Shown: in pieces, positions 34,144 to 46,449 of the stretch | Layout: each line of letters begins with the position of its first letter | Numbering within the stretch: the stretch's first letter is position 1 | From: Cladophialophora immunda | Taxonomy: Eukaryota; Ascomycota; Eurotiomycetes; Chaetothyriales; Herpotrichiellaceae | Assembly (NCBI RefSeq): GCF_000835495.1 | Contig: NW_015622545.1 | Span: 2,744,777-2,808,776, forward strand | Length of the DNA stretch: 64,000 bases | Direction: 5' to 3' | Notes under the pieces: generated by a model | Database searches by the model: none | Seen by the model: the letters and a program-made list of their open reading frames with translations, nothing else | What the model was told of the DNA's origin: nothing | Translations under genes and position numbers: made by a program

Positions 34144-35001
34144 ATGGCCAGCCACTCTCACGACGGCGGCCCTTCTCACTCTCACTCCCACGATCACACA
34201 AACGGGACACCCCATGGCCACACCCATGAGATCCTCGACGGGCCTGGGTCCTACCTGCACCGTGAAATGCCCCTCGTCGAGGGCCGCGACTTCGGCGACC
34301 GCGCATTCACAATCGGCATCGGTGGTCCCGTCGGGTCGGGGAAGACGGCACTCATGCTCGAGCTCTGCCTGGCCCTCCGGAAGGACTACAACATAGCCGC
34401 CGTGACCAACGACATCTTCACGAGAGAAGACGCCGAGTTCCTGACGAAACACGGCGCCCTGACACCCGAGAGAATTGTGGCGATCGAAACAGGAGGGTGT
34501 CCGCACGCGGCGGTGCGGGAGGACATATCCGCCAACCTGCTCGCCCTGGAGGGCCTGCACGCCAAATTCCAGACCGACCTGCTCCTGATCGAGAGCGGCG
34601 GCGACAACCTCGCGGCAAACTACTCGCGTGAGCTGGCGGACTTCATCATCTACGTGATTGACGTTGCCGGCGGGGACAAAGTGCCCCGCAAGGGCGGTCC
34701 GGGGATCACAGGCTCGGACCTGCTCGTGATCAACAAGTGCGATCTGGCCGACGCGGTGGGCGCGGACGTGGATCTGATGGAGCGCGAGGCGAACAAGATC
34801 CGTGAAGGCGGGCCGGTCGTGAGGGCCGTGATCAAGACCGGCGTCGGCGTCAGGGAGACGGTCGATTTGATCCTGTCGGCGTGGAAGAGCACCGCGGGCT
34901 ATCAGCTGAGCAAGGAGCGGTGGGCGAAGGGTGCGCCCAGGGGCAGTGGCGAGCAACCCGTTGTCAATAGATATACCAGTGTGTTCGCCGGGTCAAGATA
35001 G
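34144..35001 (+). CDS. ureG: urease accessory GTPase UreG
   Basis: SIMIBI-class GTPase of 285 residues that delivers nickel to urease. The first 28 residues contain nine His in a plant/fungal-type nickel-binding extension. The P-loop is GPVGSGKT (residues 61-68), followed by [13 protein letters not shown], the metal-site ETGGCPH, the switch-like [13 protein letters not shown] and the base-specificity NKCDLAD. The start at 34144 begins the His-rich segment; the frame upstream to 34003 is not conserved. It is a single exon. Urease itself and the other accessory proteins are not in the window. Confidence 0.95.
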   Translation: MASHSHDGGPSHSHSHDHTNGTPHGHTHEILDGPGSYLHREMPLVEGRDFGDRAFTIGIGGPVGSGKTALMLELCLALRKDYNIAAVTNDIFTREDAEFLTKHGALTPERIVAIETGGCPHAAVREDISANLLALEGLHAKFQTDLLLIESGGDNLAANYSRELADFIIYVIDVAGGDKVPRKGGPGITGSDLLVINKCDLADAVGADVDLMEREANKIREGGPVVRAVIKTGVGVRETVDLILSAWKSTAGYQLSKERWAKGAPRGSGEQPVVNRYTSVFAGSR

Positions 35002-35229
35002 CGTGTTCTGGACTAGAGACTTGTAACAAGGAAAGGAAATGTCCGGCTCGGTGGTTACTCGTGGCAGTTGGAGTTTTGCGAAGGGAGGAACTAAAGGTCG
35101 AAATTGTAGTTTGACACCACCACTGTACCAGGCGGGACGTTGGTGAAAAACAGATCCTTTGTAAGGGGTCGCCCATCTTGATCACAATGTATTGGGGGTA
35201 TCAAAAAACCACCATCCAGCAAGGCCGAC

Positions 35230-36909
35230 CTAGGCCCCTTTCCTCGCGAACCTCGATAAGGCGGGACCCAACTCGAGTCTGTCCTGCTTGAGCCTCTCCT
35301 TCTCCCTCTCCGCCCTCTCCTTCTTCATCTCCTCCAACCTCAGCCTCTTCTCGTCAATGATATTCTTCCCTCCCTTCTTCCGCAGATGCCTCCTTAGTGC
35401 ACTATTCTTGCCTCTACCCCGATTCTTCTCTCGCGCCTTCAACTTCGCCAGGGGATCTTCCGTGGGCGCGTCGAGGTCTTTTTCGCGCCTACGCTGCTCC
35501 GCACCGCGTGTATCCAACGTCCCAATGAAATCTGGATTGAGAGCAATAGTCTCCGGTTGGAGTTTTGTAAGGAGAGATTTGACTTCGGTTTCTTGTCTTT
35601 GCTTGCGCGTTTCGTAGGGGTTGACCTCAAGGGCGTCGTAGTTGGGTTCGCCGGCGCCGGGGACAATGATGCTGCTGAACCCGTCCGAGTGCGAGATCCC
35701 GAGGATATCGTCGAATGGACAGAACTGGACACGTTCGATACGGCGGCCATCGTTGCCCCAGTTGAGGTACGGCGACTGGACCTTTTGAGGTCCGGACGAT
35801 GGGGAGGCGGTGAGAAGGTCTTTCCAGATCGTCACCGCTGTACCACTTGCTACAGCTGCAAGGCCGCGGTCTGATATGTCTATCGAAGAAGCTGGCTGTC
35901 GCGTCGTGTAGGAGTGAACTTCTTTCCAAGCCCGGATGTCCCAGAGTTTCAGACGCAGATCTTGTCCGCCACACAGCATGTAATTGCCCGAGCGGTCCAT
36001 CGCGATCGACCGCACAGGGCCGGCGTTTGATTGGATTTTGACCACCGGCGTCGTGGAGTTGGGCGACCAGAGCGAAACCGTACCGTTCTGGTGACCGACG
36101 TGGAGTATAGCATTGTAGGGATTTTGAGCAAGCGCAGTCGGCGCTCCTTTTCGGGTTGGGTGCTCAGCCACTATCTGACCAGTCGAAGTATCCGTGTATC
36201 GAAGAAACCCACTGTTCTCGATGCCAGCGAGGAGAAAGTGGTACGGCAAAAATTCAAGATGCGTGGTCTCGACATATTTTCGGAGACAATGGATCTCAAC
36301 TCCAGCATGATCGTAGATGTAAGTGTGTTTTTTCTGCGCCACGGCAAAATATTGATCGTTGTGTAGCCACTTCGCGTCTCTTACTGTCTCATTCAGGTGT
36401 AACTCGCATCCTGGCTTGCCTGCGCGCCATTCGCAAGTAGCAATATGACCTTTTCTTCCTGCGAGGAGCAAGCTGCGCCCGTTCCTCGTGTAATCGGAGA
36501 CGTATGGCCCTAAGTCCAGCCTGAAATCGATCGACTTGCTCGCTTGCTGAATACCGACAGCGTCCAGTATATCATCTTGTCGAACCTTGTACGTTTTCTC
36601 AAGTTCGGTCTCCGGTTGTAGAAACCCTTCCTCGTTCTCGTACAGAATCTCTGCATCTTTGGCATTCAATACTGCGGTACGATATTTGCTCTCGATTCTT
36701 TTGAGATTCGCACGTAATTTCTTGTCCTTGACTTCGTTTACTCGGACAGGGCGGCCCCGACCATATTTTCTGCGTGCGTCGGCAACCCGCTTCTGGTTTT
36801 CCTTGTCTTCGGTGGTCAAGGGCCCCGTGCTCGTAGGTTTTCGTTTGGTGGGAGGTGGAAGGTTGTGGATAGTGAGTTGGCCATCGCCATTCTCAACGAG
36901 GCTCTCCAT
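35230..36909 (-). CDS. UTP7: U3 snoRNP WD40 protein Utp7
   Basis: Predicted nucleolar protein of 559 residues in one exon, part of the small-subunit processome that processes 18S rRNA. The Lys/Arg-rich N-terminus is followed by WD40 repeats from about 140 (LLLAGRKGHIATCEW, LHVGHQNGTVSLWSP, MLCGGQDLRLKLWDIRAW). The C-terminal BING4-type domain shows ISHSDGFSSIIVPGAGEPN, YDALEVNPYETRKQRQ and LNPDFIGTLD. A basic coiled tail follows. All family blocks are in the expected order and the length is normal. Confidence 0.93.
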   Translation of the reverse strand: MESLVENGDGQLTIHNLPPPTKRKPTSTGPLTTEDKENQKRVADARRKYGRGRPVRVNEVKDKKLRANLKRIESKYRTAVLNAKDAEILYENEEGFLQPETELEKTYKVRQDDILDAVGIQQASKSIDFRLDLGPYVSDYTRNGRSLLLAGRKGHIATCEWRAGKPGCELHLNETVRDAKWLHNDQYFAVAQKKHTYIYDHAGVEIHCLRKYVETTHLEFLPYHFLLAGIENSGFLRYTDTSTGQIVAEHPTRKGAPTALAQNPYNAILHVGHQNGTVSLWSPNSTTPVVKIQSNAGPVRSIAMDRSGNYMLCGGQDLRLKLWDIRAWKEVHSYTTRQPASSIDISDRGLAAVASGTAVTIWKDLLTASPSSGPQKVQSPYLNWGNDGRRIERVQFCPFDDILGISHSDGFSSIIVPGAGEPNYDALEVNPYETRKQRQETEVKSLLTKLQPETIALNPDFIGTLDTRGAEQRRREKDLDAPTEDPLAKLKAREKNRGRGKNSALRRHLRKKGGKNIIDEKRLRLEEMKKERAEREKERLKQDRLELGPALSRFARKGA

Positions 36910-37689
36910 TGTCCAGATGCTGTATCCTGGGCGGAGGGTTCACAGTCCTACACTCATGGAGTTCGATCGAAAACGATGGCTCAGAAATTTCAGCCCTCAA
37001 CATCCGAAGTTATACCGAGATCCACACCGCGAGGTTGTGAGGTCATTTGGTGACCACGTCCATGATGCAGAGCGCGAGTGGAAGCTCCCGACGTGTGGCT
37101 GCTGTCTCATCATGAGCGCTCAGACTCCGTATCTCACTCGTCCATTTTGTCTTATGGTTACGTACTCTGCGCGTACCGAAATGAGAATCAGCCTACCCTG
37201 GCCTACCCCGCCTTCTCGCATCATAGCCTAGGAACAAGCCTGACCAAGGATTTCTCCTCCGGAATTTATGGGATAGCCTGACTTAGGGAAGGCCGGGTCA
37301 TCGTCTGTGCCCAGTTGATTCGAAACCTTGTCCGAGGCTTTTGTGCAATTGGCCAGAATCGCGAAACTTGCCATCGACGCCCGCAAATATGCGGCCTTTC
37401 AAGGGCTTCGAGCCGCGAATCATGCCCTCCTCAGCTAAGCCCCCCTTGATGAGACGGGTGTTAGGCCTCACAAGGCCTCGAAGCTGTCGCCATACTGGTG
37501 CCAGGTGGGCAGCCTCACTTGTGGTGCCTTGAAATGAACCACAATCACAACCTCTTATACGAGAGGCTGACGAGTCCGCAGACGTCAGAGGCCGTGGACG
37601 AAGCTCTGCTGTCAGAGAAATAAATCTGACGGTCTGCCGCACATTGAAGCTGAAATCCCATCGTTGAACCCCTGCGATCTCCAACAAAA
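36910..37689. other. divergent intergenic, UTP7 and esterase
   Basis: About 780 bp without a recognisable gene; short frames on both strands lack domains. Confidence 0.45.
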
Positions 37690-39583
37690 ATGCTCTCACG
37701 CAGGCTTCTCGTTTCATTTTTCGTCGCGGCTGTCGCGGCCCAGTCAAATGTCACTGTGCGCGACAATGCTCACAATCTCACCTATGTAGGCTTCTCCTTC
37801 ACAGGAACCGAACAATTCCTGGGCATCAACTTCGGCCAGGACACGTCTGGCGCCAACCGCTTCAAGCCTCCTAAGGCATTTACGTATCCCACAGGTACCA
37901 CTATCCAAGCCACAGCTGCCGGTGCTGCGTGCCCTCAAAACACGTTCTTGTCTCTTCTAGGCGCCATCAGCGAGAACCCAGGCGTCTTCAATCTCTCTGA
38001 GGACTGCCTAAACCTCGAAGTTGTGAGGCCCGCGGGAACAAAGCAGAATGCGAATCTCCCTGTACTGGTCTGGATCTCCGGCCAGGGCGACGAGGAAGGC
38101 TCATACAACTACACATTGTACAACCCGACGGCGCTCGTGGCCGGCGCCGCTGCCAAGGGCACACCGGTGATCTATGTCTCAATGAACTACCGTGTCAATG
38201 TCTTCGGATTCGCCAACAGCCCTGCACTTAGGACAGAAGGCTCGCTGAATTCCGGTTTGCTCGACCAGCGACTGGCGCTCCAATGGATCCAGTCCAATAT
38301 CGCCACATTTGGAGGGAATCCAAAGAATGTCACGCTATTTGGCCAAAGTGACGGCGGTGTCAGCGTTGGATTGTGAGTCTCTCCCCTACAAATCCCCACT
38401 ACCTGTGACAGAGCCGTATTCGGCGTTCTATCTCTCATGAACCTTCGATGCTAACACGCAATAGGCATATGACGGCGTTCGGTGGGAACGGTAAGGATCT
38501 ACGGCCACCTACAAAGTGAGATGCTAAACACTATCATTAGGCACTGCTCCCTTTCGTCGAGCTATTATGCAGTCTGGGAGCGCAGCGGGCGATCCTGGTG
38601 TCACTGGAAATGCAACTGTCACGAACACTGCGGCAGTTGCTCAACTAGCAGGCTGTACAGGGACAAACAGCAGCCTAGTCTTGGCCTGCCTCCGGGCGAT
38701 TCCCATGGTTCAGCTCCTGAATGCCGTCCTCTTGTTTGAAAACACAACCACAGCCACCCAAGCCAATGGCGCGTCTCAAGATTTATTTTTCCCGACCGTT
38801 GATGGAAGCTACATACCTGCGGCTCCCTCGACCCTGGTGCGCACTGGTCGGTTTCACAAAAACATATCCATCATCGCTGGGTGGAATGAAAACGACGGCA
38901 GCATCTTCGTGCCTCCAACTCTGAATGGCTCCACTGCCACACAGGCATTTCTGCATTCATCGTACCCGAACCTCAATTCAACTACGCTATCAAGACTGAT
39001 GTCGTTATACCCCGTCAATGACTTCATGGCGGCAGCCCAAGCCTCCCAGATATCACCGTTTTTCCTACAAGCATCGCAGATTTACCGCGACATCAATTTT
39101 GCATGTCCGTCGATGGATGTAGCACACCGCGTTACTCAGTTTGGTGGCACAAGCTACTTGTATGTGCTCAACACGACATCATTGACCAGCGTCCTCCAGA
39201 TCTTCAATGCCACCTTTGAAGGAGTCATCCACTTTTCCGACGTACCTTTTGTCTTTAACCAACCAAACGTCGGGTTTGGCACTACCGCTGCAGCGAATCT
39301 GACTGCAACGAGAATGTCGGGGAGCTGGGCGCATTTTGCTTCGACGGGCAATCCAAGCGGCAACGCTAGTATCACTCTCTCAGGCTGGACTCAAGCATTT
39401 ACCAAATCCCAAGCTGCAGTGACAAGTCAGAATGTGACTGGGGCGAGTCTCCGAGTCATTGGTGGACCTCGCGCAGGACAAGCACAATTGTCATCGAATG
39501 CTCAAGCCGTAGTTGAGCCTCAGCTTTTGCAACGATGTGCATTTATCAACTCGGCGGCGTTCTATCAGCAGCTGCAGACGTAA
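37690..39583 (+). CDS. secreted type-B carboxylesterase/lipase
   Basis: Predicted secreted alpha/beta hydrolase of 583 residues. Exons are 37690-38372, 38465-38490 (a 26 bp micro-exon) and 38541-39583. A signal peptide covers the first 18-20 residues (MLSRRLLVSFFVAAVAAQS). The type-B signature EDCLNLEV is present. The nucleophile elbow reads GQSDGG in place of the commoner GESAGG, a variant I recall in fungal esterases. Removing both introns gives VGLHMTAFGGNGTAPFRRAI, the usual sequence after the elbow. An acid candidate is in GWNENDGSIF and the His in GVIHFSDVPFVF. Many N-glycosylation sequons suit secretion. The ester substrate is unknown. Confidence 0.9.
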
Positions 39584-40056
39584 ACCTCTGCGCCAGCCTT
39601 CGCTGCTCATGCACATCCTCTGCGATCCTTCTGGTATTACTAATGTTCTCTACCTCATAGCCCTATGCTGATGGAAAACCCAAGTGCTGGTGAGAGGTCT
39701 GCAGATTAGTTGCAAAAATATCTGCCAGAGCACAAAGTCCTTCAATAGCAATACTATCTATCTAATACTATTATTATAAGCACTATGAGGAGTATGTCCC
39801 GCTGGTGAGGCTGTGAGGCTGAGCGTGACTCTGCCCGAAATGGTCTAGCTGAAGCTTGGCGGAATGACTCCACTCAGTGCGATGTCGGGGTAGACTCTTT
39901 CAACGACGACTGAGTACGGGTTGAACCACTGGCCTGCGACAACAATCTCGATGTTACAAGTAGTTTACTATCTGAACGACACATTCTCAAGAAGGCCTTT
40001 TCAATCCCTACTAGCACACTCACATTCAATTTACGAAAGGCTCGGACTCGGCAGCT
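39584..40056. other. intergenic
   Basis: About 470 bp, AT-rich around 39740-39790. No gene seen. Confidence 0.45.
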
Positions 40057-41656
40057 ATGTCGTTCGGGAATCTACCATCCGAGGTACAATCTCAGATCAT
40101 TGGGCTAGTTGCAGACAACTCATCATGGAGAGAAGGATTACGTCTTCGAGGTGTTAGCCGTAGGTTACCTCGAAAATTATCCACCTCCTTTTATCGTGTG
40201 CCAAGTGACATAACAATTGGCAGGTCTGTTCGATCGCGAAATCCAGGCACAATACTTTGATTTCGGCAAAATCCACACCAGCATGGACGAAGATAAAGAT
40301 CAACTGACGCTGAAAATGGGGCCCCAGCACTTATATCGATTACTTAAAGGACAGATATGCGCCCGACGGCCGAGAACGGCCTTGATTACACAACTAAAAG
40401 GTGCGGTGAAAATCCTGTTGTCAACCCCCACTTTCTATGTGCCCGACGATTCCGAAGCAAGAAAGGTCGACACGGTCAATGGCACAATACGACTCGAGCC
40501 GGGAGATCGCACGTCTTATGCTACAAACATGGTCGCCCTGGGAGTTCTCCATTTCCTGACCGGAGGAAGAGCTCCCTTGTGTGAACAGATAGCTCGCATG
40601 ACCAGAAGTCCACTTCAGATCGACTCTCTTTCCTGGGCCCTCGTGACTGCGATTTCCATGAAAGACACTTCCACCATCGAAGCTCTTGTACAGAAAGAGC
40701 CTCAACTGAGCGTTCGGAAGCATGTCCTTGCCGATCCCCTACGCTTTGCAGTGACCAGCCAGTGGTACACTATGGTCCGATACCTCCTACAGCACGGCGC
40801 GGACGTGAATACGCCACATAATCATTCGCATTGTTCCCCAAAATGCGAGCGGATGCTTATTGAGCTCCCGAGTTACTCAGGAGATGTCAGAATGGTCGCG
40901 CTACTGCTAGAACCCCAATACAGCCTTAAACTCGACGGAGCAGATTGCGATAGATATTTGTGGTCGACCATACGGAAGCTTGCTGCGAGCCACACTGACG
41001 GAACTAGTCCTAGTGCTAGTACCTATATCGACATCGTGCGCTTGTTTTTACAGACAATACACCCAAACAACCAAGCTTCTGTTCAGCACCTCGTCGTGCA
41101 TCTCGCTGTTGTATATGACGTACCGGAACTGATTCCGGTGGTTGTTGAGATGGGCTTTGATGTGAATGAGACAGAGGCTGGTCGGACGCACCTAGTCTTT
41201 GCTGTAAGCCGTGGTCAAAACAAGGTGGTCAATGTTCTCCTCGACCATGGCGCGCGGCACGGCCCTCAGAGTGCCTTTGACGCTGTAAAAGCAGCCTGCA
41301 TAAATGGAAGGGCAAGTTCCCTTCGCATCTTGCTCAATCGAGTGACTACTATTGACGAATATGGTCATGCATTGGCAGCTGGTCATTTCCTACTCGCTGC
41401 CAAGGCAAGCTGGAGCGACCCCGAGACGATGTCGCATTATATTGAGGTATTGGATTGTCTCTCTGAACATGGATTGGATCTCAATTCAGCCAACTGTGGT
41501 GTCAAGGCTCTAACATTTGCCCTTGAACACAAGCACAACGTGCTTATGACGAATCTTCTCGAGAAGGGGATTTCGCTCCCCGATGCAGAGTTAGCACTGG
41601 CACAGAGAGTCAGGCAACCTTTGCCGGACTTCAATTTAGGAGAACACTACTTTTAG
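40057..41656 (+). CDS. F-box-like/ankyrin repeat protein
   Basis: Predicted protein of 511 residues. Exons are 40057-40159 and 40224-41656; the 64 bp intron has GTAGGT and GGCAG, and the join gives GVSRLFDREI. The first 16 residues (MSFGNLPSEVQSQIIG) resemble the start of a fungal F-box. Degenerate ankyrin repeats are visible in MVRYLLQHGADVN, LIPVVVEMGFDVNETEAGRT and VVNVLLDHGARHG. Such genes are numerous and fast-evolving in filamentous fungi; an adaptor role for ubiquitin ligase is a possibility only. Confidence 0.72.
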
Positions 41657-42460
41657 CGGTATCAAGAACATTCTCTCAAGAGGACGGCATCTGCACACGT
41701 GAGCTTCCGCGTCAGTGCTTCCCCAGGGTGAGCTGGGTGAGCTGAAGATGACTCGGAGTCAAGTGGGGACGCTCCTGTGAGGCAACGGTGTGTGAAGAGT
41801 GCGATTGGGGTGAGCGAAAGGATGAGAGAGGCTCGCCGCAGTGGGCAATTGTCAATAACTTGAAGTTGAAGTATCTGCGCCATAAAACTGGTCGAGTTCG
41901 AAATTGGTACAAAGGTGGTGTGCTTTTGGAAGAAACGACTCGTAGCGTGATGGAATTTACGACGAACAGACGCTATGACATTCATTAATTAAGGACTACT
42001 ATGTATGTATCTTGGTGGTACCTAGAAGTGGTATATGGGATAGGAACGTCCTCGGAATACAACCCACATATTGGTACTGTAGGTCGTCTTCACCGACTTC
42101 CAGATTTGGTTGGGGTGTCCCAGCGATTACCCTTTTCGGAAAGTTGGGTGGCACGTTTAAGATGGAAATTGAGTTTCAATATGATGAGAAGTTTGCGAAT
42201 AGGTGGCACTCTTATAGTAGTGCCTGGACGAGAGTAATCCTAACTAGCTGGGATCTGACAATCAAAGTGCAGCTTGTTTAGTAAGGAAAGGTCTTGTAGT
42301 ACTAGTAGTCTGCCTCTACCCTACATGAAAGGTTCCCACTTCGTAATGTGAGTGAGATGCTCGATGAAGCGCATTTAGTGTTCTTTCTCATACACGGGAA
42401 CGATGCAAATACATAGTACTAATCTTCAAAGACCATAACAGAACTACATAATAGCAAATG
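41657..42460. other. intergenic between convergent genes
   Basis: About 800 bp. Short frames around 41712-42281 on both strands show no family. Nothing structural noted. Confidence 0.45.
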
Positions 42461-43942
42461 CTACAACTTAGATTCTAGGCGATTCGCCGTATCCAAGAAT
42501 GCCCACTCACTCTTTGCCTTTCTGCTCCTGACCTGTTCTGCTTCTTCCCTTGACACGCCTCTGGCTTCGACAGCGGGATTATAGCCAAGCCCGCTCGCTC
42601 GAGCGATGTCTTCGTCCGACACCTGAATGTCGGTATTCAGCTTTCCGTCGGCTCGTTTGTATAATGTCACGACAACCGCACCCCCAAGGCCCAGGTTATG
42701 CTGCAGTGCCACATCAACGTTCTTGACCAAGCGATTATTTGCCCAGCCACGGAGCTGCCATGTCAGTTCTGCACATTGAGCTAGCCCCGTAGCCCCCAGC
42801 GGATGGCCCTTAGAGATCAACCCTCCTGATGGATTGACGACAGGGCCCTTTCCCCCATATGTGATATCCCCATTTCGTACCATAAGATGTGCCTTTCCGA
42901 CGTCACAGAAACCGAGACCTTCAAGAAGGATGAGCTCGTTTGTCGAGAAACAGTCGTGGACTTCGCAGACTTTGATCCTTTTGACGCTGTCGACTCCAGC
43001 TTCTGCCAATGCCGCTTTCACTGCACTCTTTGTCATGTCATATCCAATCAGATCAATTGCCGACCGCGAGTACAATGACGGAGAATCTGTTCGGAGGCTT
43101 TGACCGGCCATCAGGACTGCATGAGACCTCAGGTGTGGACGTTGGCTCAAGAACCGCTCAGAGACAATGACAGCTGCACCAGATCCATCGGATGTTGGAC
43201 TGCATTGGAGCCGGGTAAGGGGATAGTGCACCATGGGGGAGTTTTCAACCTGCTCTAAGGTGTAAATGTCACGGAATTGGGCGTATGGGTTCTTTGCGCT
43301 GTGTAGGTGGGAGATTCGCGCGATCTCGGCGAAATCAGATGTGGTGGCTCCATATCTGTTTATACATATCAGCATTCCTACAGGTATTCCAGAGAGGTGA
43401 TGAGTGAGTTGTTGGATGCCCAGGTTTACAGCAAAGAGATCATCTCACTTCTCCATGTATTCTATTCCGGCATTTCCAAACAGCTGTGCATTCCTTGGAC
43501 TGGTGTGTTTACCTCGCTCTTGCTCCATCATCTGGGTACTTGGTCCCATCGGGCTGGGTCGGTCGGTCCATACACTTTTGATACTTCCGGGCTTCATGGT
43601 TTCGAATCCGATAACTAACACACAGTCTGCGATGCCAGATCGAGTCAATGTCCGCGCGATTTGCAGACCTGTCGAGCCTGTTGCGCAAGCGTTGTTGACA
43701 TTGTAGATTGGGATACCGGTTATTCCAAACTGGTAGAAGGTTCGTTGACCAGAAGTTGAATCCCCGTAGCAATAGCAAGCAACTCCAGCATTTACTTCGT
43801 CATAGTTGACATGTGCGTCGAGGAGTGCCTTTGTCCCAGCCTCAAATCCAAGTTCTGGATAAGTCCGTTGTGCCCGGGGTTTGATGAATCGTGTAAGGCC
43901 AACTCCGAGCACGTATGCGTTTGAAACTTGGTGGTCTCCCAT
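42461..43942 (-). CDS. SCP2-type thiolase with peroxisomal SKL
   Basis: Predicted thiolase of 462 residues, related to the thiolase half of sterol carrier protein x. Coding order is 43942-43449 and 43355-42461, with a 93 bp intron and the join EYMEKYGATTSDF. The nucleophilic Cys is in NNACATGSTGL, and GGLISKGHPLGATGL plus VHDCFSTNEL supply the other active-site blocks. There is no SCP2 lipid-binding domain. The protein ends in SKL, a canonical PTS1 signal, so a peroxisomal matrix location is expected. The family cleaves 3-oxoacyl-CoA, often branched or sterol side-chain substrates. A BVMO and a CoA ligase follow, suggesting a shared catabolic route. Confidence 0.9.
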
Positions 43943-44580
43943 TTTGTTGCTTGATGGCTACGAAGGGGCTTAGGGTGTCCGGGACGTTGGTGTCTCGGGG
44001 TCATCCCCTTTTCAACAACGTAAATATCTAGGCAAGAAGCAGTTGTTTGTGTCTAGTTTCACCATCTGTCCGGCATACATGACATGATGAAGAATTGTCG
44101 GAGTCTGTAGATCCAATTTAGGGTCACACTTCTTACTTTGCGTAATGTTCGTTCAGTGTCACCGTCCATGAAGCGAGGGAAACTAGCGAAAGGTCGGCGC
44201 CGATTGGGGCTTCTCGGTTGTACTTTGATCTTGCAAAGCCTCCGAATGATAACAGAATCTCGGTGTCCTTGCCATGAGATTTCAACTGGCAGCGTTTTCA
44301 TATTGTTATCAATGTCTCCTGATGATGCCGACGGCGCCGGTATTCGGCCTCGGGGTAATCCTTTTCATTTTTCTGGATATCTCGTGTGCCTTGATGTTTT
44401 GGGCCACATGTTTCAGCCCGAGCTTGCTCCCGACGTCAAGAACAGACACTGCCACCCTCAAAAATGGAGACTTCAGACCTGGCAGTTCTCCTTGGTCCTG
44501 TTAGATTTTGACAATAGCACATTGGACTCATTGCCACAAACCGAAAAATTATTCCTTCACTGACGGGCTCAGAGGTCAAA
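43943..44580. promoter_or_regulatory. divergent promoter, thiolase and BVMO
   Basis: About 640 bp between two divergent starts, so co-regulation is possible. No gene seen. Confidence 0.45.
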
Positions 44581-46449
44581 ATGGCTACAACCTATGTCGA
44601 GCTGGCCCCGCAGCCTGTGCAACTGGACAATCCTCATCAAACAAACGGTCACATTGAGGAAGCCAAAGAGCCTCTAGTCGCTGTCAACGAAGTTTCAGCC
44701 CACAGCAATGCAGATGACACAGGATACAGTATCAGAGAGAGTCCCATGGGGACTCGAAGGCCTCTTAAGGTCATTTTCATGGGAATGGGGGCCAGCGGCA
44801 TCAACTTTGCTCACCAAACCCAAAAAAGGCTGGAGGACGTGGAGCTGGTCATATACGAAAAGAACGACGACATCGGGGGCACAGTGAGGCTGCACCGGGT
44901 TAATAAAGCATCGATCTAAGCTAACAACCGACAGTGGCTCGAGAACCGGTATCCCGGATGCGCCTGTGACATTCCCAGTGTCTGCTATCAGTATTCGTGG
45001 CAGCGAAAACCTGACTGGTCGAAATACTATTCTGGATCGAAGGAAATATATGAATACTTCAAGTCGGTTACAGACAGCAATCATCTGTGGAAGTACGTCA
45101 AATTCCAGCACAAAATCATCCAGGCGGAATGGCTCGATACTCCCGGGAAATGGAAAGTCACCATCATGAGGAATAACGATCCTCTTGATGTTTTCGATGA
45201 CTACGCCGATTTCTTCCTTCACGGAGGCGGGGTACTGAATTCGTGGCGCTGGCCTGTTATCAAAGGCCTAGACACATTCAAAGGCCCTAAAGTCCACACA
45301 GCTCAATGGGACGAGTCCCTTAATGTGAAAGGAAAACGAGTGCTTATCATTGGCGCAGGCAGTTCGGGGGTTCAAGTCGTGCCCTCCATCATTGATGCTG
45401 TCGACAAGCTCTATGTCGTCGCTCGCTCTCCTATTTGGATAACTGCTGGGTTTGCCCCAAAATATGCTGGCCCGCGCGGTGGGAATTTCTCATATTCCGA
45501 GGAAACCAAGGAGTTATTCCGATCGGATCAAGAACTATATCTCAGTTACTGCAAGGCTATCGAGTCTGAACTCAACGTTCGGTTCAAGCTGTTACTGACA
45601 GGTACTCCTGCAGCTGATGAAGCCTTGAAATTCTCGATTCAGGAAATGGAGAACAAATTGGGTGGTAAACCGGAACTTCGGGAGAAACTCATCCCTAAGA
45701 CGTTTGGTGTAGGATGTCGTCGGCCTACACCAGGGAACGGCTTTCTCGAGGCGCTAACCCTCGAGAAGACCACAGTACTCACTTCAGAGCTACAAGAGCT
45801 CACCCCCGACGGGTTCATCGATGCCTCAGGTAATAAGTATGGAGTTGACATTGTTATCTGCGCTACAGGCTTCGATACTTCATTCCGGCCACAATTTCCA
45901 ATTTTAGCCAACGGACGCAATCTTCAGGACGAATACTCAAAGGACATTGTCGGTTATCTCGGTTTTTCCAGCCCAGGAGTGCCGAACTATTTTATCTTCA
46001 TTGGACCCTACGGTCCTCTCGGCCACGGTTCTGCGATCCCAATGATTGAGGCCTACACAGATTATATTATAAAGGTCTTGAAAAAGGTTCAGTTGGAAGA
46101 TATCAAGAGGATACAGGTCAAGCGTTCAGTCGCTGAAGACTTTACTCGTCACTCGGATCTATATCTCAAGCGAACAGCATGGTCGGGTCCATGCAGCTCT
46201 TGGTTTAAGAACGGTGATGTGGGTAGGAAACCGGTTTGCTGGCCTGGCAGTCGGATTCACTATCTCCAAATTCTACAAGAGCCGAGATACGAGGATTTTG
46301 AGATCGAATATCTCAGCGGCAACACGTTTAATTTTCTCGGCAATGGGTTTGATATTCGAGAATTCGACGGAAGAGATCTGACTTGGTATTACGGGTTGGT
46401 GAACGGCAAGGACAAACAACCCGCATTCTTTCCACCGCCTTTGTATTGA
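44581..46449 (+). CDS. Baeyer-Villiger flavin monooxygenase, second copy
   Basis: Predicted FAD/NADPH monooxygenase of 605 residues. Exons are 44581-44883 and 44935-46449; the 51 bp intron contains GCTAAC before CGACAG, and the join gives IGGTWLENRYPGCACDIP. The first Rossmann loop reads GMGASG at about residue 68, slightly unusual in having Met after the first Gly. The BVMO fingerprint FKGPKVHTAQW is intact at about 216-226, and the second Rossmann loop is GAGSSG. ICATGFD and the aromatic C-terminal block fit the family. It differs widely from the BVMO at 1.4 kb, so it is not a recent duplicate. Between a thiolase and a CoA ligase it probably oxidises a ketone intermediate. Confidence 0.92.

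Noticed and set aside
34126..34956. Minus-strand frame of 276 residues
   Set aside because: Antisense to ureG, whose GTPase motifs are unmistakable.
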